Origin: an uncultured Kineothrix sp.
Lineage (GTDB): Bacteria; Bacillota; Clostridia; Lachnospirales; Lachnospiraceae
Direction: 5' to 3'
Assembly: GCA_910587275.1 (NCBI GenBank)
Contig: CAJUMD010000091.1
Span: 1-14,077, forward strand
Length of the DNA stretch: 14,077 nucleotides
The position numbers and the translations under genes are program-made. The notes beneath the pieces are model-generated. The model saw nothing but the letters and a program-made list of their open reading frames with translations, had not been told where the DNA came from and ran no database searches. Shown here in pieces: positions 6,677 through 13,981 of this stretch (positions are counted from its first letter, which is position 1; each line of letters starts with the position of its first letter).

Positions 6677-7651
6677 TCATTTCTTTTGGCCGATTAACCC
6701 GGCATCTTTTAACTGCTTTTCAATATGTAAGGACAAGTTGTTCACCACATCATGGAACGTTCCGTTCATTGTACAGCCAGCCGCCCTGACATGACCGCCG
6801 CCGCCAAAAAACATCGCTATTTTCGCCACATCCACTTTTCCCTTGGAACGCAGGCTCACTTTATATTCCAGCACGCCGGTCTGGTACATGAAAATCGTAC
6901 ATTCCACTCCCGCCGTCTGGTTCAACTGGCTGACGATACCGTCCAAATCCTTGGAATCCGCATGGTAAAAATCCAGCGTCCGTTTCACCAGGCCGCTGAC
7001 AATACATTTTCCCTCCATAAACTGGATGCTTTCCAAAAGGGCACGCCCCAAAAGAAGATTCTGCACATAGGTTTTCTCGTAAAACGTTTTCTCTATTAAC
7101 TCCGAAAAATCAAACCCGAAAGAAATCAGCTTCGCCGCAATTTCCAGCGTCTTGGGGGACGTATTGGAATAGCGCATCACCCCGGTGTCGTGGATAATCC
7201 CGATGTAAATTGCTTTGGCAATCTCCGTATCCAGCCCGTCTTCCTCCAGCACGTCATAAACCAGTTCACTGGTGGAGCTGGATTTGGCATCGATATAATT
7301 CACGTCCCCGCAGCCCACGTTGCTGATATGGTGGTCGATATTTATGGTCTTTGCCGCCTGGTCAAACAGGCGCTCCGCCTCTCCCATACGCTCTTTCACT
7401 GTATCCAGCGCAATAAACATATCATAACGTTCCACATCCGTACGGAAATCGGTACGTATTTGCTCCACACCCCGGATACAGTCAAACACCGCCGGCGGCT
7501 GCTCCAAAAAGACATCCACCCTTTTTTGCGGATATACTTTGCACAAATACTGGTACAGTGCCATACATGCGCCCACACAGTCCCCATCCGGCCTGATATG
7601 ACCGCTGATTCCTATGGTCTGCGCAGTTATCACTTCATCCCTAATCTTCAT
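6677..7651 (-). CDS. nrnA: DHH/DHHA1 nanoRNase / pAp phosphatase
   Basis: NrnA-type proteins degrade 2-5 nt RNAs to mononucleotides and dephosphorylate 3'-phosphoadenosine 5'-phosphate. The 324-residue protein shows the DHH metal ligands: His18, Asp22 and Asp24 in SGHIRPDGDCVGA, Asp83 in IALDT, Asp106-His107-His108 in the DHH motif, and Asp155 in IHDTG. The DHHA1 substrate-binding domain ends with GGGGHVRAAGC (283-293). The ribosome site GGAGG lies 6 nt from ATG. The gene overlaps the end of rbfA by 11 bp. Its place between rbfA and truB is common in Clostridia, whereas in B. subtilis nrnA (ytqI) lies elsewhere. Confidence 0.93.
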   Translation of the reverse strand: MKIRDEVITAQTIGISGHIRPDGDCVGACMALYQYLCKVYPQKRVDVFLEQPPAVFDCIRGVEQIRTDFRTDVERYDMFIALDTVKERMGEAERLFDQAAKTINIDHHISNVGCGDVNYIDAKSSSTSELVYDVLEEDGLDTEIAKAIYIGIIHDTGVMRYSNTSPKTLEIAAKLISFGFDFSELIEKTFYEKTYVQNLLLGRALLESIQFMEGKCIVSGLVKRTLDFYHADSKDLDGIVSQLNQTAGVECTIFMYQTGVLEYKVSLRSKGKVDVAKIAMFFGGGGHVRAAGCTMNGTFHDVVNNLSLHIEKQLKDAGLIGQKK

Positions 7652-8009
7652 TTCCAGCCTCCCTGTTCACTTCATCAATCAGTTTTGACATATTGACGCC
7701 GTAAGCAATGGACTGATCCATAATAAACGTAATCTCCGGCGTATTCCTTAAATTAATTTCCTTTGCCAGCCGGTTCCTGATGTAACCGGCTGCGCTTTTC
7801 AACCCTTCCAGCGTGTCTTTCTGCGCCTCCACATCCCCTAACACACTAATCCATGCCTTACAGGTCTTTAAGTCGGGAGACACTTCCACGGAGACCACCG
7901 AAGTCAGCGGACTGACACGCGGGTCCTTCATCCCGCCGCGTATAATCTCCGCCAACGCACGCTGCACTTCCCCATTTATCCTAGTATTCTTCAAACCGTT
8001 TTTCCTCAT
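7641..8009 (-). CDS. rbfA: 30S ribosome-binding factor A
   Basis: RbfA is a KH-like protein that binds the 30S subunit near the 5' end helix of 16S rRNA during late maturation and is important in the cold. The 122-residue sequence has the typical features: NTRINGEVQRALAEIIRG near the start, DPRVSPLTSVVSVEVSPDL (29-47), and RNRLAKEINLRNTPEITFIMD (78-98), which carries the family's R.PEI.F pattern. It follows infB after 46 nt; ylxP, found between them in B. subtilis, is missing. It overlaps nrnA by 11 bp, so both should be translated from one mRNA. Confidence 0.95.
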   Translation of the reverse strand: MRKNGLKNTRINGEVQRALAEIIRGGMKDPRVSPLTSVVSVEVSPDLKTCKAWISVLGDVEAQKDTLEGLKSAAGYIRNRLAKEINLRNTPEITFIMDQSIAYGVNMSKLIDEVNREAGNED

Positions 8010-8055
8010 AGTCCGCTCCCATCTACGCCTTGGAATATCCTGTCTTTCCGCGCCA

Positions 8056-11000
8056 TTACTGGCGGGGTACCTCCACCATAATATACGCTTCCACGATATC
8101 CAGTTCTTTCATCTGGTCAAAATTCTCAAAGACCAAACCGCATTCAAATCCTGCCTTTACTTCCTTTACATCATCCTTAAACCGCTTTAAGGATGCCAGC
8201 GCGCCCTCGTAAATCTGCTCGCCTTCCCTCGAAATGCGTACCTTGCAGTCCCTTTGGAACATGCCGTCCAGCACATACGAGCCCGCAATGTTTCCTACTG
8301 CGGATGCCTTGAATATTTGGCGTACTTCCGCATGGCCGATGACTTTTTCCTCAAATACGGGGTCTAACATACCCTTCATTGCCGCTTCCACGTCTTCGAT
8401 TGCCTGGTAAATGACTTTGTAAAGCCTGATATCCACGCCTTCCCTTTCCGCAATCGTCTTCGCCATGGCATCCGGCCTTACGTTAAAGCCGATAATGATT
8501 GCCGAGGATGCGGACGCAAGGGATACGTCGGACTCGTTAATAGCGCCGACACCGCCATGGATGCATTTTACCACCACTTCTTCATTGGTCAGTTTTAACA
8601 GGCTCTGTTTCACTGCCTCCACGCTTCCCTGGACGTCCGCCTTAATAATCAGGTTCAGTTCTTTCAAGTTGCCTGCCTGAATCTGCGTAAAGAGGTCATC
8701 CAACGACATCTTAGCCTTAGTATCTTCCAACATCCGCTCTTTATTCTGCGCCAAATAAGTTTCCGCATAAGATTTTGCGGTCTTGTCATTTTCATGGGCA
8801 AGGAATACCTCGCCTGCGCTTGGAACATCGGAAAGTCCCAAAATTTCCACCGGTGTGGACGGGAGGGCTTCCCTCACCCTTCTTCCCTTATCGTCGATCA
8901 TCGCCCTTACTTTGCCGTGGCTTGCCCCTGCGGAAATGAAATCGCCCACATGCAGCGTCCCTTTCTGTACGAGCACCGTAGCCACGGGACCGCGTCCCTT
9001 ATCCAGCTCCGCCTCGATGACAAGTCCCCTTGCCTGCCGTTTTGCGTTTGCCTTCAATTCCAGGATTTCCGCCGTCAGGAGAATGGTCTCCAAAAGGGTA
9101 TCGATACCTTCACCCGATTTGGCGGACACCGGAACAAATTCCGTGCTCCCGCCCCAATCCACGGGAATCAGCTCATATTCGGTCATTTCCTGTTTCACCC
9201 GGTCAATATTGGCATTGGGTTTATCGATTTTGTTCACCGCCACAATGATTTCGATACCTGCCGCCTTCGCATGGTTGATTGCCTCCACGGTCTGGGGCAT
9301 GACGCCGTCGTCCGCAGCCACCACCAAAATAGCTATATCCGTAGCATTGGCGCCGCGCATACGCATTGCCGTAAACGCCTCGTGTCCCGGCGTATCAAGA
9401 AACGTAATCTTTTCCGAACCCACCCTTACGGTATATGCACCGATGTGCTGGGTGATACCTCCCGCTTCCTTATCGGTCACGTTCGTCTTACGGATGGCAT
9501 CCAAAAGGGAGGTTTTTCCGTGGTCAACATGCCCCATGACACAGATAACGGGCGGTCTTCTCGTCATATCCGCTTCGTTTTCCTCATCCTCCTTTAACAG
9601 TTCTTCGATGACGTCCACTTTTACTTCTTTTTCACAGATGATGTCATATTCGATGGCAATGTTTTCCGCTTCCTCATAGGAAAGTTCGGAATTTACCGTT
9701 ACAATCTGCCCCTGCAAAAACAGTTTCTTAATAATGACGGAAGGCTGCATCTTCATCTTATCCGCCAATTCCTTTATGGTTAAGGTTTCCGGAAGGATAA
9801 TTACCTTAATCTGTTCTTCCTTTGCTTCCTCCACCTTCTTCTCCGGCTTAATGAATTTTCCGGCTTTGTTCTTCGTGGATGCTTTTCTGTCGTCTTCTTC
9901 GTAAATCAGGTCCTTTTTGGAGCGCTTATCCTTTTCCTGTCCGATCCTGCGCTTTTCCTCATCCCTGTGTTTTTCCTGATCCTTGACCGGACTCTCCGGC
10001 ACAAACCCTTTCCCCGGCGCAGGCTTGCGGAATTTATTGTCCTGCCCTCCATTGCTTCTGTTAGGGCGGTCATTATTTCCAAACCCGCCATAAGGACGGT
10101 TCCCACCCTGACTGCCGCCAAAATTACGCCGGTCGCCCTGATTATTTTCAAAAGGCCGGCGGTTTTGCCCGTCGTTTCTCCTGTTATCTCCCCGATTCTC
10201 ATTGCGATTTTCATACCGGTTATCCTTCCTGCCGTCCGGTCTTCTTTGCTGGTCGTTATTCCTCGTCCTGTCCTGTCTGGCATTTTCCTGCCTTTGGCTG
10301 TCACGTCTTTGCCCGTCCTGCCTGGGATTTTCCTGCCTTCTGTTTTCCTGCCTTTGGTTGTCCCTTTGGATGTCTGTTCTTTGGCTGTCTGTCCCGACCG
10401 CTCCCGTTTCCTGCACAACGGCATTCGCAGCAGTAACCGGGGTTTCCGTTTTTACGGTCTTTACTTCCGGCTGTTCCGTCTTCTTCGGTTCTTCCTTCAC
10501 CGGTTTTTCACGCTTCGGCGTATAATTGGAAGCGGGTATCATCGTCACCGGAGGCGTGGGGGAAGGAGGGGTCAACGGCTTAATCGGACGGTGCGGTACC
10601 GGTTTTTCCTGGCGTGCCCCCTGTTTGGGACGGTTGTTTCCCTGCGTCTGAGGCTTTCTCGCATTACCCTGCTGGGGACGCTGCCCCGCCATTTTACTGT
10701 TCTGCGAATTGCTCACGATTATGATTTTTTTCTTCTTTTTGGGCTGCTCCGCCGCCGTTTCTCCTTCTTTCGCCATCCGTTTTTCCTCTTTCACCTTTTC
10801 TTCTTTTTTATTTTCAGGATTTCCTTCTTTTTTTGCTTCTTTCTTATCTCTCGCTTCTTTTCCCGTTCCTTTTTCCGTTTCCTTATTTTCTTCTTTGTTT
10901 ACCGCTTTGCTTCCTTCTTGGTTTTCCCCTGCTTTTATTTCCTTTTTCTCCTCTTTTCCTTCCTGTTTATCCGCCGATTTTCCTGCCCCGTTCTTTGAAA

Positions 11001-11148
11001 AATGCTTTTTCACAAGCGCAATCACATCATCTTCGACGGAACTGCTCACCGACTTCACCTCTACGCCTTTTTCCTGCAAAAAAGCCAATATTTCTTTGTT
11101 CTGTTTATCTAATTCCTTCGCAAGTTCATGTACTCTCATTTTCGCCAT
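8056..11148 (-). CDS. infB: Translation initiation factor IF-2
   Basis: IF2 is the GTPase that brings initiator tRNA to the 30S and promotes subunit joining. Numbering from the ATG at 11148 (1030 aa): IF2_N at about 1-50; a long disordered linker at about 55-445, first Lys/Glu-rich then Arg/Gln/Asn/Asp-rich (about 255-345); a second IF2_N-like domain at about 448-505; the G domain with G1 GHVDHGKT (539-546), GGITQHIGA (563-571), DTPGHEAF (585-592), NKID (639-642) and SAKSG (675-679); then domains II, III (GFNVRPDA at 887-894) and C2. The ATG is preferred over the GTG at 11154, because GGAGG (11157-11161) is 8 nt from the ATG but only 2 nt from the GTG. The linker makes it longer than the B. 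subtilis protein (about 716 aa). Confidence 0.97.
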   Translation of the reverse strand: MAKMRVHELAKELDKQNKEILAFLQEKGVEVKSVSSSVEDDVIALVKKHFSKNGAGKSADKQEGKEEKKEIKAGENQEGSKAVNKEENKETEKGTGKEARDKKEAKKEGNPENKKEEKVKEEKRMAKEGETAAEQPKKKKKIIIVSNSQNSKMAGQRPQQGNARKPQTQGNNRPKQGARQEKPVPHRPIKPLTPPSPTPPVTMIPASNYTPKREKPVKEEPKKTEQPEVKTVKTETPVTAANAVVQETGAVGTDSQRTDIQRDNQRQENRRQENPRQDGQRRDSQRQENARQDRTRNNDQQRRPDGRKDNRYENRNENRGDNRRNDGQNRRPFENNQGDRRNFGGSQGGNRPYGGFGNNDRPNRSNGGQDNKFRKPAPGKGFVPESPVKDQEKHRDEEKRRIGQEKDKRSKKDLIYEEDDRKASTKNKAGKFIKPEKKVEEAKEEQIKVIILPETLTIKELADKMKMQPSVIIKKLFLQGQIVTVNSELSYEEAENIAIEYDIICEKEVKVDVIEELLKEDEENEADMTRRPPVICVMGHVDHGKTSLLDAIRKTNVTDKEAGGITQHIGAYTVRVGSEKITFLDTPGHEAFTAMRMRGANATDIAILVVAADDGVMPQTVEAINHAKAAGIEIIVAVNKIDKPNANIDRVKQEMTEYELIPVDWGGSTEFVPVSAKSGEGIDTLLETILLTAEILELKANAKRQARGLVIEAELDKGRGPVATVLVQKGTLHVGDFISAGASHGKVRAMIDDKGRRVREALPSTPVEILGLSDVPSAGEVFLAHENDKTAKSYAETYLAQNKERMLEDTKAKMSLDDLFTQIQAGNLKELNLIIKADVQGSVEAVKQSLLKLTNEEVVVKCIHGGVGAINESDVSLASASSAIIIGFNVRPDAMAKTIAEREGVDIRLYKVIYQAIEDVEAAMKGMLDPVFEEKVIGHAEVRQIFKASAVGNIAGSYVLDGMFQRDCKVRISREGEQIYEGALASLKRFKDDVKEVKAGFECGLVFENFDQMKELDIVEAYIMVEVPRQ

Positions 11149-11156
11149 GCTCACTA

Positions 11157-11161
11157 CCTCC
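11157..11161 (-). promoter_or_regulatory. Ribosome binding site that decides the infB start
   Basis: GGAGG is spaced 8 nt from ATG (11148) but only 2 nt from the in-frame GTG (11154). Usual spacing favours the ATG, which gives the conserved MAKMRVHELAKEL opening. Confidence 0.7.
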
Positions 11162-11167
11162 GTCTCC

Positions 11168-11488
11168 TTATTCCGATACTTCCGATTCTTCCAAACACTT
11201 TCTTATGGATTTCGCAAATCCCTCCTCCGTAACCGCCAACGAAGCACGCACTTCCTTTCCCATGGCATGCCCCAGTTCCTCCTTCGTCCCGTACCGGAAC
11301 ATGGGTACTCCGTAATAGCTGCACATATTTCCAAACTTTTTTACGGTATTGTCCGACGCGTCGCCGCTTAGGATGACAAGCTGCGCGTTGCCCGATTTCA
11401 CCGCTTTTTCCACCGCAAATTCTCCACTTACCGCATTTCTTGACCGAACTGCAAGACCGAGCAGGGAATATATCTTATTCACACCCAT
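11168..11488 (-). CDS. ylxQ: L7Ae/L30e-family RNA-binding protein (YlxQ-like)
   Basis: The 106-residue protein begins with KIYSLLGLAVRSRNAVSGE, followed by KSGNAQLVILSGDASDNT (31-48) and YYGVPMFRYGTKEELGHAMGK (58-78), the ribosomal L7Ae/L30e fold pattern. Family relatives bind kink-turn RNA; the physiological target of YlxQ is not settled. It overlaps the end of rnpM by 14 bp, with AAGGAG placed 4 nt before its ATG, and lies just before infB, the standard Firmicute position. Confidence 0.9.
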   Translation of the reverse strand: MGVNKIYSLLGLAVRSRNAVSGEFAVEKAVKSGNAQLVILSGDASDNTVKKFGNMCSYYGVPMFRYGTKEELGHAMGKEVRASLAVTEEGFAKSIRKCLEESEVSE

Positions 11489-11741
11489 CCAACTCCTTTT
11501 CCAGCTTTCCGTATACCTCGTCCGGAATGCCCGTTTTAAGGGAACGTTCCAGTCCCTTGTTCTTTCTCGCCTTTTTCATGCACTCAGCAGAATGGCACAG
11601 ATATGCACCCCGTCCGTTCTTCTTACCGGTCACATCGAGGACAATGTCGCCTTCCGCCGTTTTTAACACACGCATCATTTCTTTTTTGCTTTTCATTTCG
11701 CCACAGCCAACACATTGCCGTAAGGGAATTTTCTTTGCCAT
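11475..11741 (-). CDS. rnpM: YlxR / RNase P modulator RnpM
   Basis: The 88-residue basic protein carries the YlxR signature: RQCVGCGEMKSKKEMMRV near the start, then GKKNGRGAYLCHSAECMKKA (39-58). The CxxC near the start and the later Cys pair are visible. In B. subtilis the protein (YlxR, lately named RnpM) binds RNase P RNA and modulates its activity; older work treats it as a nucleoid or RNA-binding protein. It starts 3 nt after the nusA stop codon, so the two are probably translationally coupled. Confidence 0.92.
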   Translation of the reverse strand: MAKKIPLRQCVGCGEMKSKKEMMRVLKTAEGDIVLDVTGKKNGRGAYLCHSAECMKKARKNKGLERSLKTGIPDEVYGKLEKELDGCE

Positions 11742-11744
11742 CGT

Positions 11745-13085
11745 TTATTCGCTTTCCTTTCCTCCGCTTTCGCCGTCTTCCAAACCGGTTTCCGTTCCGC
11801 TCATTCCGACCGTTTCTTCCATGACGTCTATTTCACCCGTTTCTTCTGCTTCATCCGTTCCGTCCGTACTGTCATATCCGCCGTTTTGCGTTTCTTCCTC
11901 TGCTTCTTCCGTCATTCCGCCCATGCTGTCCTCTGCCGCATATTCCGCATCTTCCGGTTCCCCAAAATCTTCTTCATACCCTTCTGCATCATATTCGCCG
12001 TCATACTCATCATATTCATCCATATAATCTTCATAACGGAATCCCGGCGCATCCTTCGCCTGGGTTTCGCTTTTGATGTCAATCTTGTATCCGGTCAGTC
12101 TTGCCGCCAGTCTCGCATTCTGTCCTTCCTTACCGATGGCAAGGGACAACTGGTAGTCCGGCACCACGACCTTCGCCGTCTTCTCATCAGGGTCCGCAAA
12201 TACCGCCACGATTTTTGCAGGGGAAAGCGCATTTTGGATCAGGTTGCCCGGATTCTCATCCCAATTGATAATGTCTATTTTCTCGCCCCGCAGTTCCTCC
12301 ACGATGGCATTTACCCTCGTACCATTGATACCCACGCAGGCGCCCACCGCGTCCACGTTGGGATTGTTGGACCAGACTGCCATCTTCGTCCTGCTTCCCG
12401 CTTCCCTGGCAATGCTCTTGATTTCCACGGTACCGTCCTTGATTTCCGTAACTTCCGCTTCAAACAGGCGCTTCACCAGCTCCGGATGGGTCCGGCTCAC
12501 CAGTATCCGCGGACCTTTCGGCGTATTCTTCACTTCCAGGATGTATACCTTAATTCTTTCGGTGGGCTTGAAGATTTCACCTTTCACCTGTTCGCTTTCA
12601 TTGATGATTCCGTCTGCCTTACCCAAATTAATGCTGATGTTCCTGCCCACGTAACGCTGTACGATACCCGTTACCACATCTTTCTCTTTTTCATAATATT
12701 GGTTGAAAATCACGCTTCTTTCTTCTTCCCTGATTTTCTGTAAAATAACGTTCTTCGCATTCTGCGTGGCAATACGGCCGAATTCCTTGGACTTAATTTC
12801 CACGTGGACAATATCCCCAAGCTGTGCCTTATGGGAAATTTTTAACGCATCCTCAAGGGTCATTTGGAGACATTCGTCTTCCACTTCTTCCACCACTTCC
12901 TTTTCGGCGTAGCACAAAAAGTCACAGGTTTCCCTGTCTATTTCTACCTTAATATTATCCGATTTTCCAAAATGGTTTTTGCAGGCCGTTATCAGGGAAT
13001 TTTCAATCGCATCAAATAAAGTTTCCTTGCTTATCTCTTTCTCCTTCTCTAGAATATCCAATGCCTCCATTAACTCTTTGTTCAT
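11745..13085 (-). CDS. nusA: Transcription termination/antitermination factor NusA with long acidic tail
   Basis: NusA binds RNA polymerase and modulates pausing, intrinsic termination and antitermination. In the 446 residues I see the N-terminal polymerase-binding domain (1-125, with FDAIENSLITACK), an S1 domain (about 135-199), KH1 (about 200-285, GACVGINGTRV at 248-258) and KH2 (about 288-345, LAIGKEGQNARLAARLTG at 315-332). The E. coli AR1/AR2 helix-hairpin repeats are absent, as usual in Firmicutes. In their place lies an unusual tail of about 97 residues (350-446): 40 of its last 96 residues are Asp or Glu, with Tyr and Gly, one Lys and no Arg. B. subtilis NusA (371 aa) has no comparable tail to my knowledge. 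The start is set by AAGGAAAAATG. The operon leader carries a terminator that could let NusA control itself. Confidence 0.97.
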   Translation of the reverse strand: MNKELMEALDILEKEKEISKETLFDAIENSLITACKNHFGKSDNIKVEIDRETCDFLCYAEKEVVEEVEDECLQMTLEDALKISHKAQLGDIVHVEIKSKEFGRIATQNAKNVILQKIREEERSVIFNQYYEKEKDVVTGIVQRYVGRNISINLGKADGIINESEQVKGEIFKPTERIKVYILEVKNTPKGPRILVSRTHPELVKRLFEAEVTEIKDGTVEIKSIAREAGSRTKMAVWSNNPNVDAVGACVGINGTRVNAIVEELRGEKIDIINWDENPGNLIQNALSPAKIVAVFADPDEKTAKVVVPDYQLSLAIGKEGQNARLAARLTGYKIDIKSETQAKDAPGFRYEDYMDEYDEYDGEYDAEGYEEDFGEPEDAEYAAEDSMGGMTEEAEEETQNGGYDSTDGTDEAEETGEIDVMEETVGMSGTETGLEDGESGGKESE

Positions 13086-13127
13086 TTTTCCTTTTTCCTT
13101 TCTGCGTTCCCGCTCCCATTATTTATC

Positions 13128-13598
13128 CTAAAAATCCAATGCCAGCCTGATGAGTGCAACATCCGTCCGCGCAAATACCAGGTCTTTTCCATCCGGTTCC
13201 ATCGTAATCGTAACGGAATCCCCGTCATAACTTTTTAAAATCCCTTCAAATTCCTTACATTTATCCACCGGCTTATAAGTTTTCAACTCCACTTTTTCAC
13301 CGAGGCTTTTCGCAAGGTGCTTATCTTTTTTTAACGTCCGTCCCAATCCCGGACTACTGACTTCTAAAATATATGCATCCGCAATGAAATCCTTCTCATC
13401 CAATGCATCCGACAAGGCTCGGCTGACTTTTTCACAGTCGTTAATGTTCACGCCTTCCGGTTTATCGATGTATGCCCGCAGATAATAGTCGCTGCCTTCC
13501 TTCACATACTCCACATCATAGATTTCCACGCCCGCAGCCTTCACAATCGGCACAAGAAGCTCCTCCGTCATGCTTTCATAGGTTTCCCTTTTGGACAT
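13128..13598 (-). CDS. rimP: Ribosome maturation factor RimP
   Basis: RimP assists early assembly of the 30S subunit. The 156-residue protein has the N-terminal alpha/beta domain (GVEIYDVEYVKEGSDYYLRA at 23-42, then IDKPEGVNINDCEKVSRAL) with the signature LEVSSPGLGRTLKK (78-91), and a C-terminal SH3-like barrel (about 95-156). The length is typical. The start has GAGGTG 5 nt upstream of ATG. It is the first gene of the operon, as in most Firmicutes, about 100 nt behind the predicted transcription start and just after the leader terminator. A 42-nt gap separates it from nusA. Confidence 0.96.
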   Translation of the reverse strand: MSKRETYESMTEELLVPIVKAAGVEIYDVEYVKEGSDYYLRAYIDKPEGVNINDCEKVSRALSDALDEKDFIADAYILEVSSPGLGRTLKKDKHLAKSLGEKVELKTYKPVDKCKEFEGILKSYDGDSVTITMEPDGKDLVFARTDVALIRLALDF

Positions 13599-13650
13599 TT
13601 ACTCACCTCTCCCTTTCCAAATCCATATGTAACCGCCGTCCATTGCCTGC

Positions 13651-13678
13651 AAAAAAAGTGGACTCGCAAGTCCACTTT
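13651..13678 (-). terminator. Intrinsic terminator in the leader of the rimP-nusA operon (probable attenuator)
   Basis: On the minus strand AAAGTGGACT, loop TGCG and AGTCCACTTT form a perfect 10-bp hairpin, extended by four more Ts (seven in all at the 3' side). It lies after the promoter at 13707-13735 and about 50 nt before the rimP start, and I see no other promoter between. It therefore must be read through for the operon to be made. No antiterminator pairing partner is obvious in the 22-nt segment before it, which points to a protein-dependent switch; NusA is the natural candidate. Confidence 0.85.
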
Positions 13679-13706
13679 CATTAATCATTACATATTAACT
13701 GTACTT

Positions 13707-13735
13707 ACTATAACACCGGATATTGGAAAATGCAA
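13707..13735 (-). promoter_or_regulatory. Sigma-A promoter of the rimP-nusA-infB operon
   Basis: TTGCAT (13730-13735) and TATAGT (13707-13712) are separated by exactly 17 bp; a TG pair lies one base before the -10 (extended -10 like). The start of transcription should be near 13700. The 13599-14077 gene-free region otherwise holds the leader terminator, repeat copy B and a decayed ORF. Confidence 0.75.
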
Positions 13736-13765
13736 GTGTTTTTGGAAGAAAGCCCCGGAAATAGT

Positions 13766-13855
13766 AACAGTTCAGCCTGAAATGTTATGATACGGCATTA
13801 CTTTTTTTGATAACCAGTAAAAGCCAGGAGCACACCCCCTGTCCGGTTTCTCTCC
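13766..13855 (-). repeat. Dispersed repeat, copy B
   Basis: On the minus strand this copy has CCGGAGAGAAACCGG, CAGGGGGTGTGCTCC, TGGCTTTT, a spacer, and the terminal CATAACATTTCAGGCTGAAC followed by TGTTAC (ending at 13766). It has the same order of blocks as copies A (2596-2680) and C (44-133). Its end lies about 30 bp upstream of the operon -35 box, much as copy A lies relative to the NlpC/P60 promoter. Confidence 0.65.
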
Positions 13856-13981
13856 GGCAAAGATAACAGGGCAGTGGCAAGTTCCCCATTTGTGAGGATA
13901 ACTGTCTGACCGCATATCGTAATTGGGTATTCTTTATAAGAAAGATGCTTCAAAATATTCGTCTGTTGTGCTTTTATAATT
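13798..13981 (-). pseudogene. Decayed ORF, possibly a sigma-like regulator of a mobile element
   Basis: One minus-strand frame reads KHLSYKEYPITICGQTVILT then NGELATALLSLPERNR and GGVLLAFTGYQKK before a stop at 13798. A neighbouring frame just upstream reads NYKSTTDEYFEASFL. Joined by a frameshift, these pieces resemble the small sigma-70-like proteins of conjugative elements in Lachnospiraceae (a K-S-T-x-D-E-Y-F segment, then an L-A-x-A-L-x-S-L-P-E-x-x-R segment). That family memory is the only basis. No intact start, full helix-turn-helix or ribosome site is visible. The 3' part coincides with repeat copy B, so the repeat may be the tail of such a gene. Confidence 0.35.

Noticed and set aside
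10240..10420. Short repeated DNA units that could suggest a CRISPR or tandem array.
   Set aside because: The units are irregular, very short and in frame with the infB linker codons (RQEN-type repeats); there are no spacers or cas genes.
9967..10998. A 343-codon plus-strand ORF rich in Phe, Arg and Leu, looking like a membrane protein.
   Set aside because: It is the antisense shadow of the low-complexity Lys/Glu/Arg linker of infB; no ribosome site or family match.
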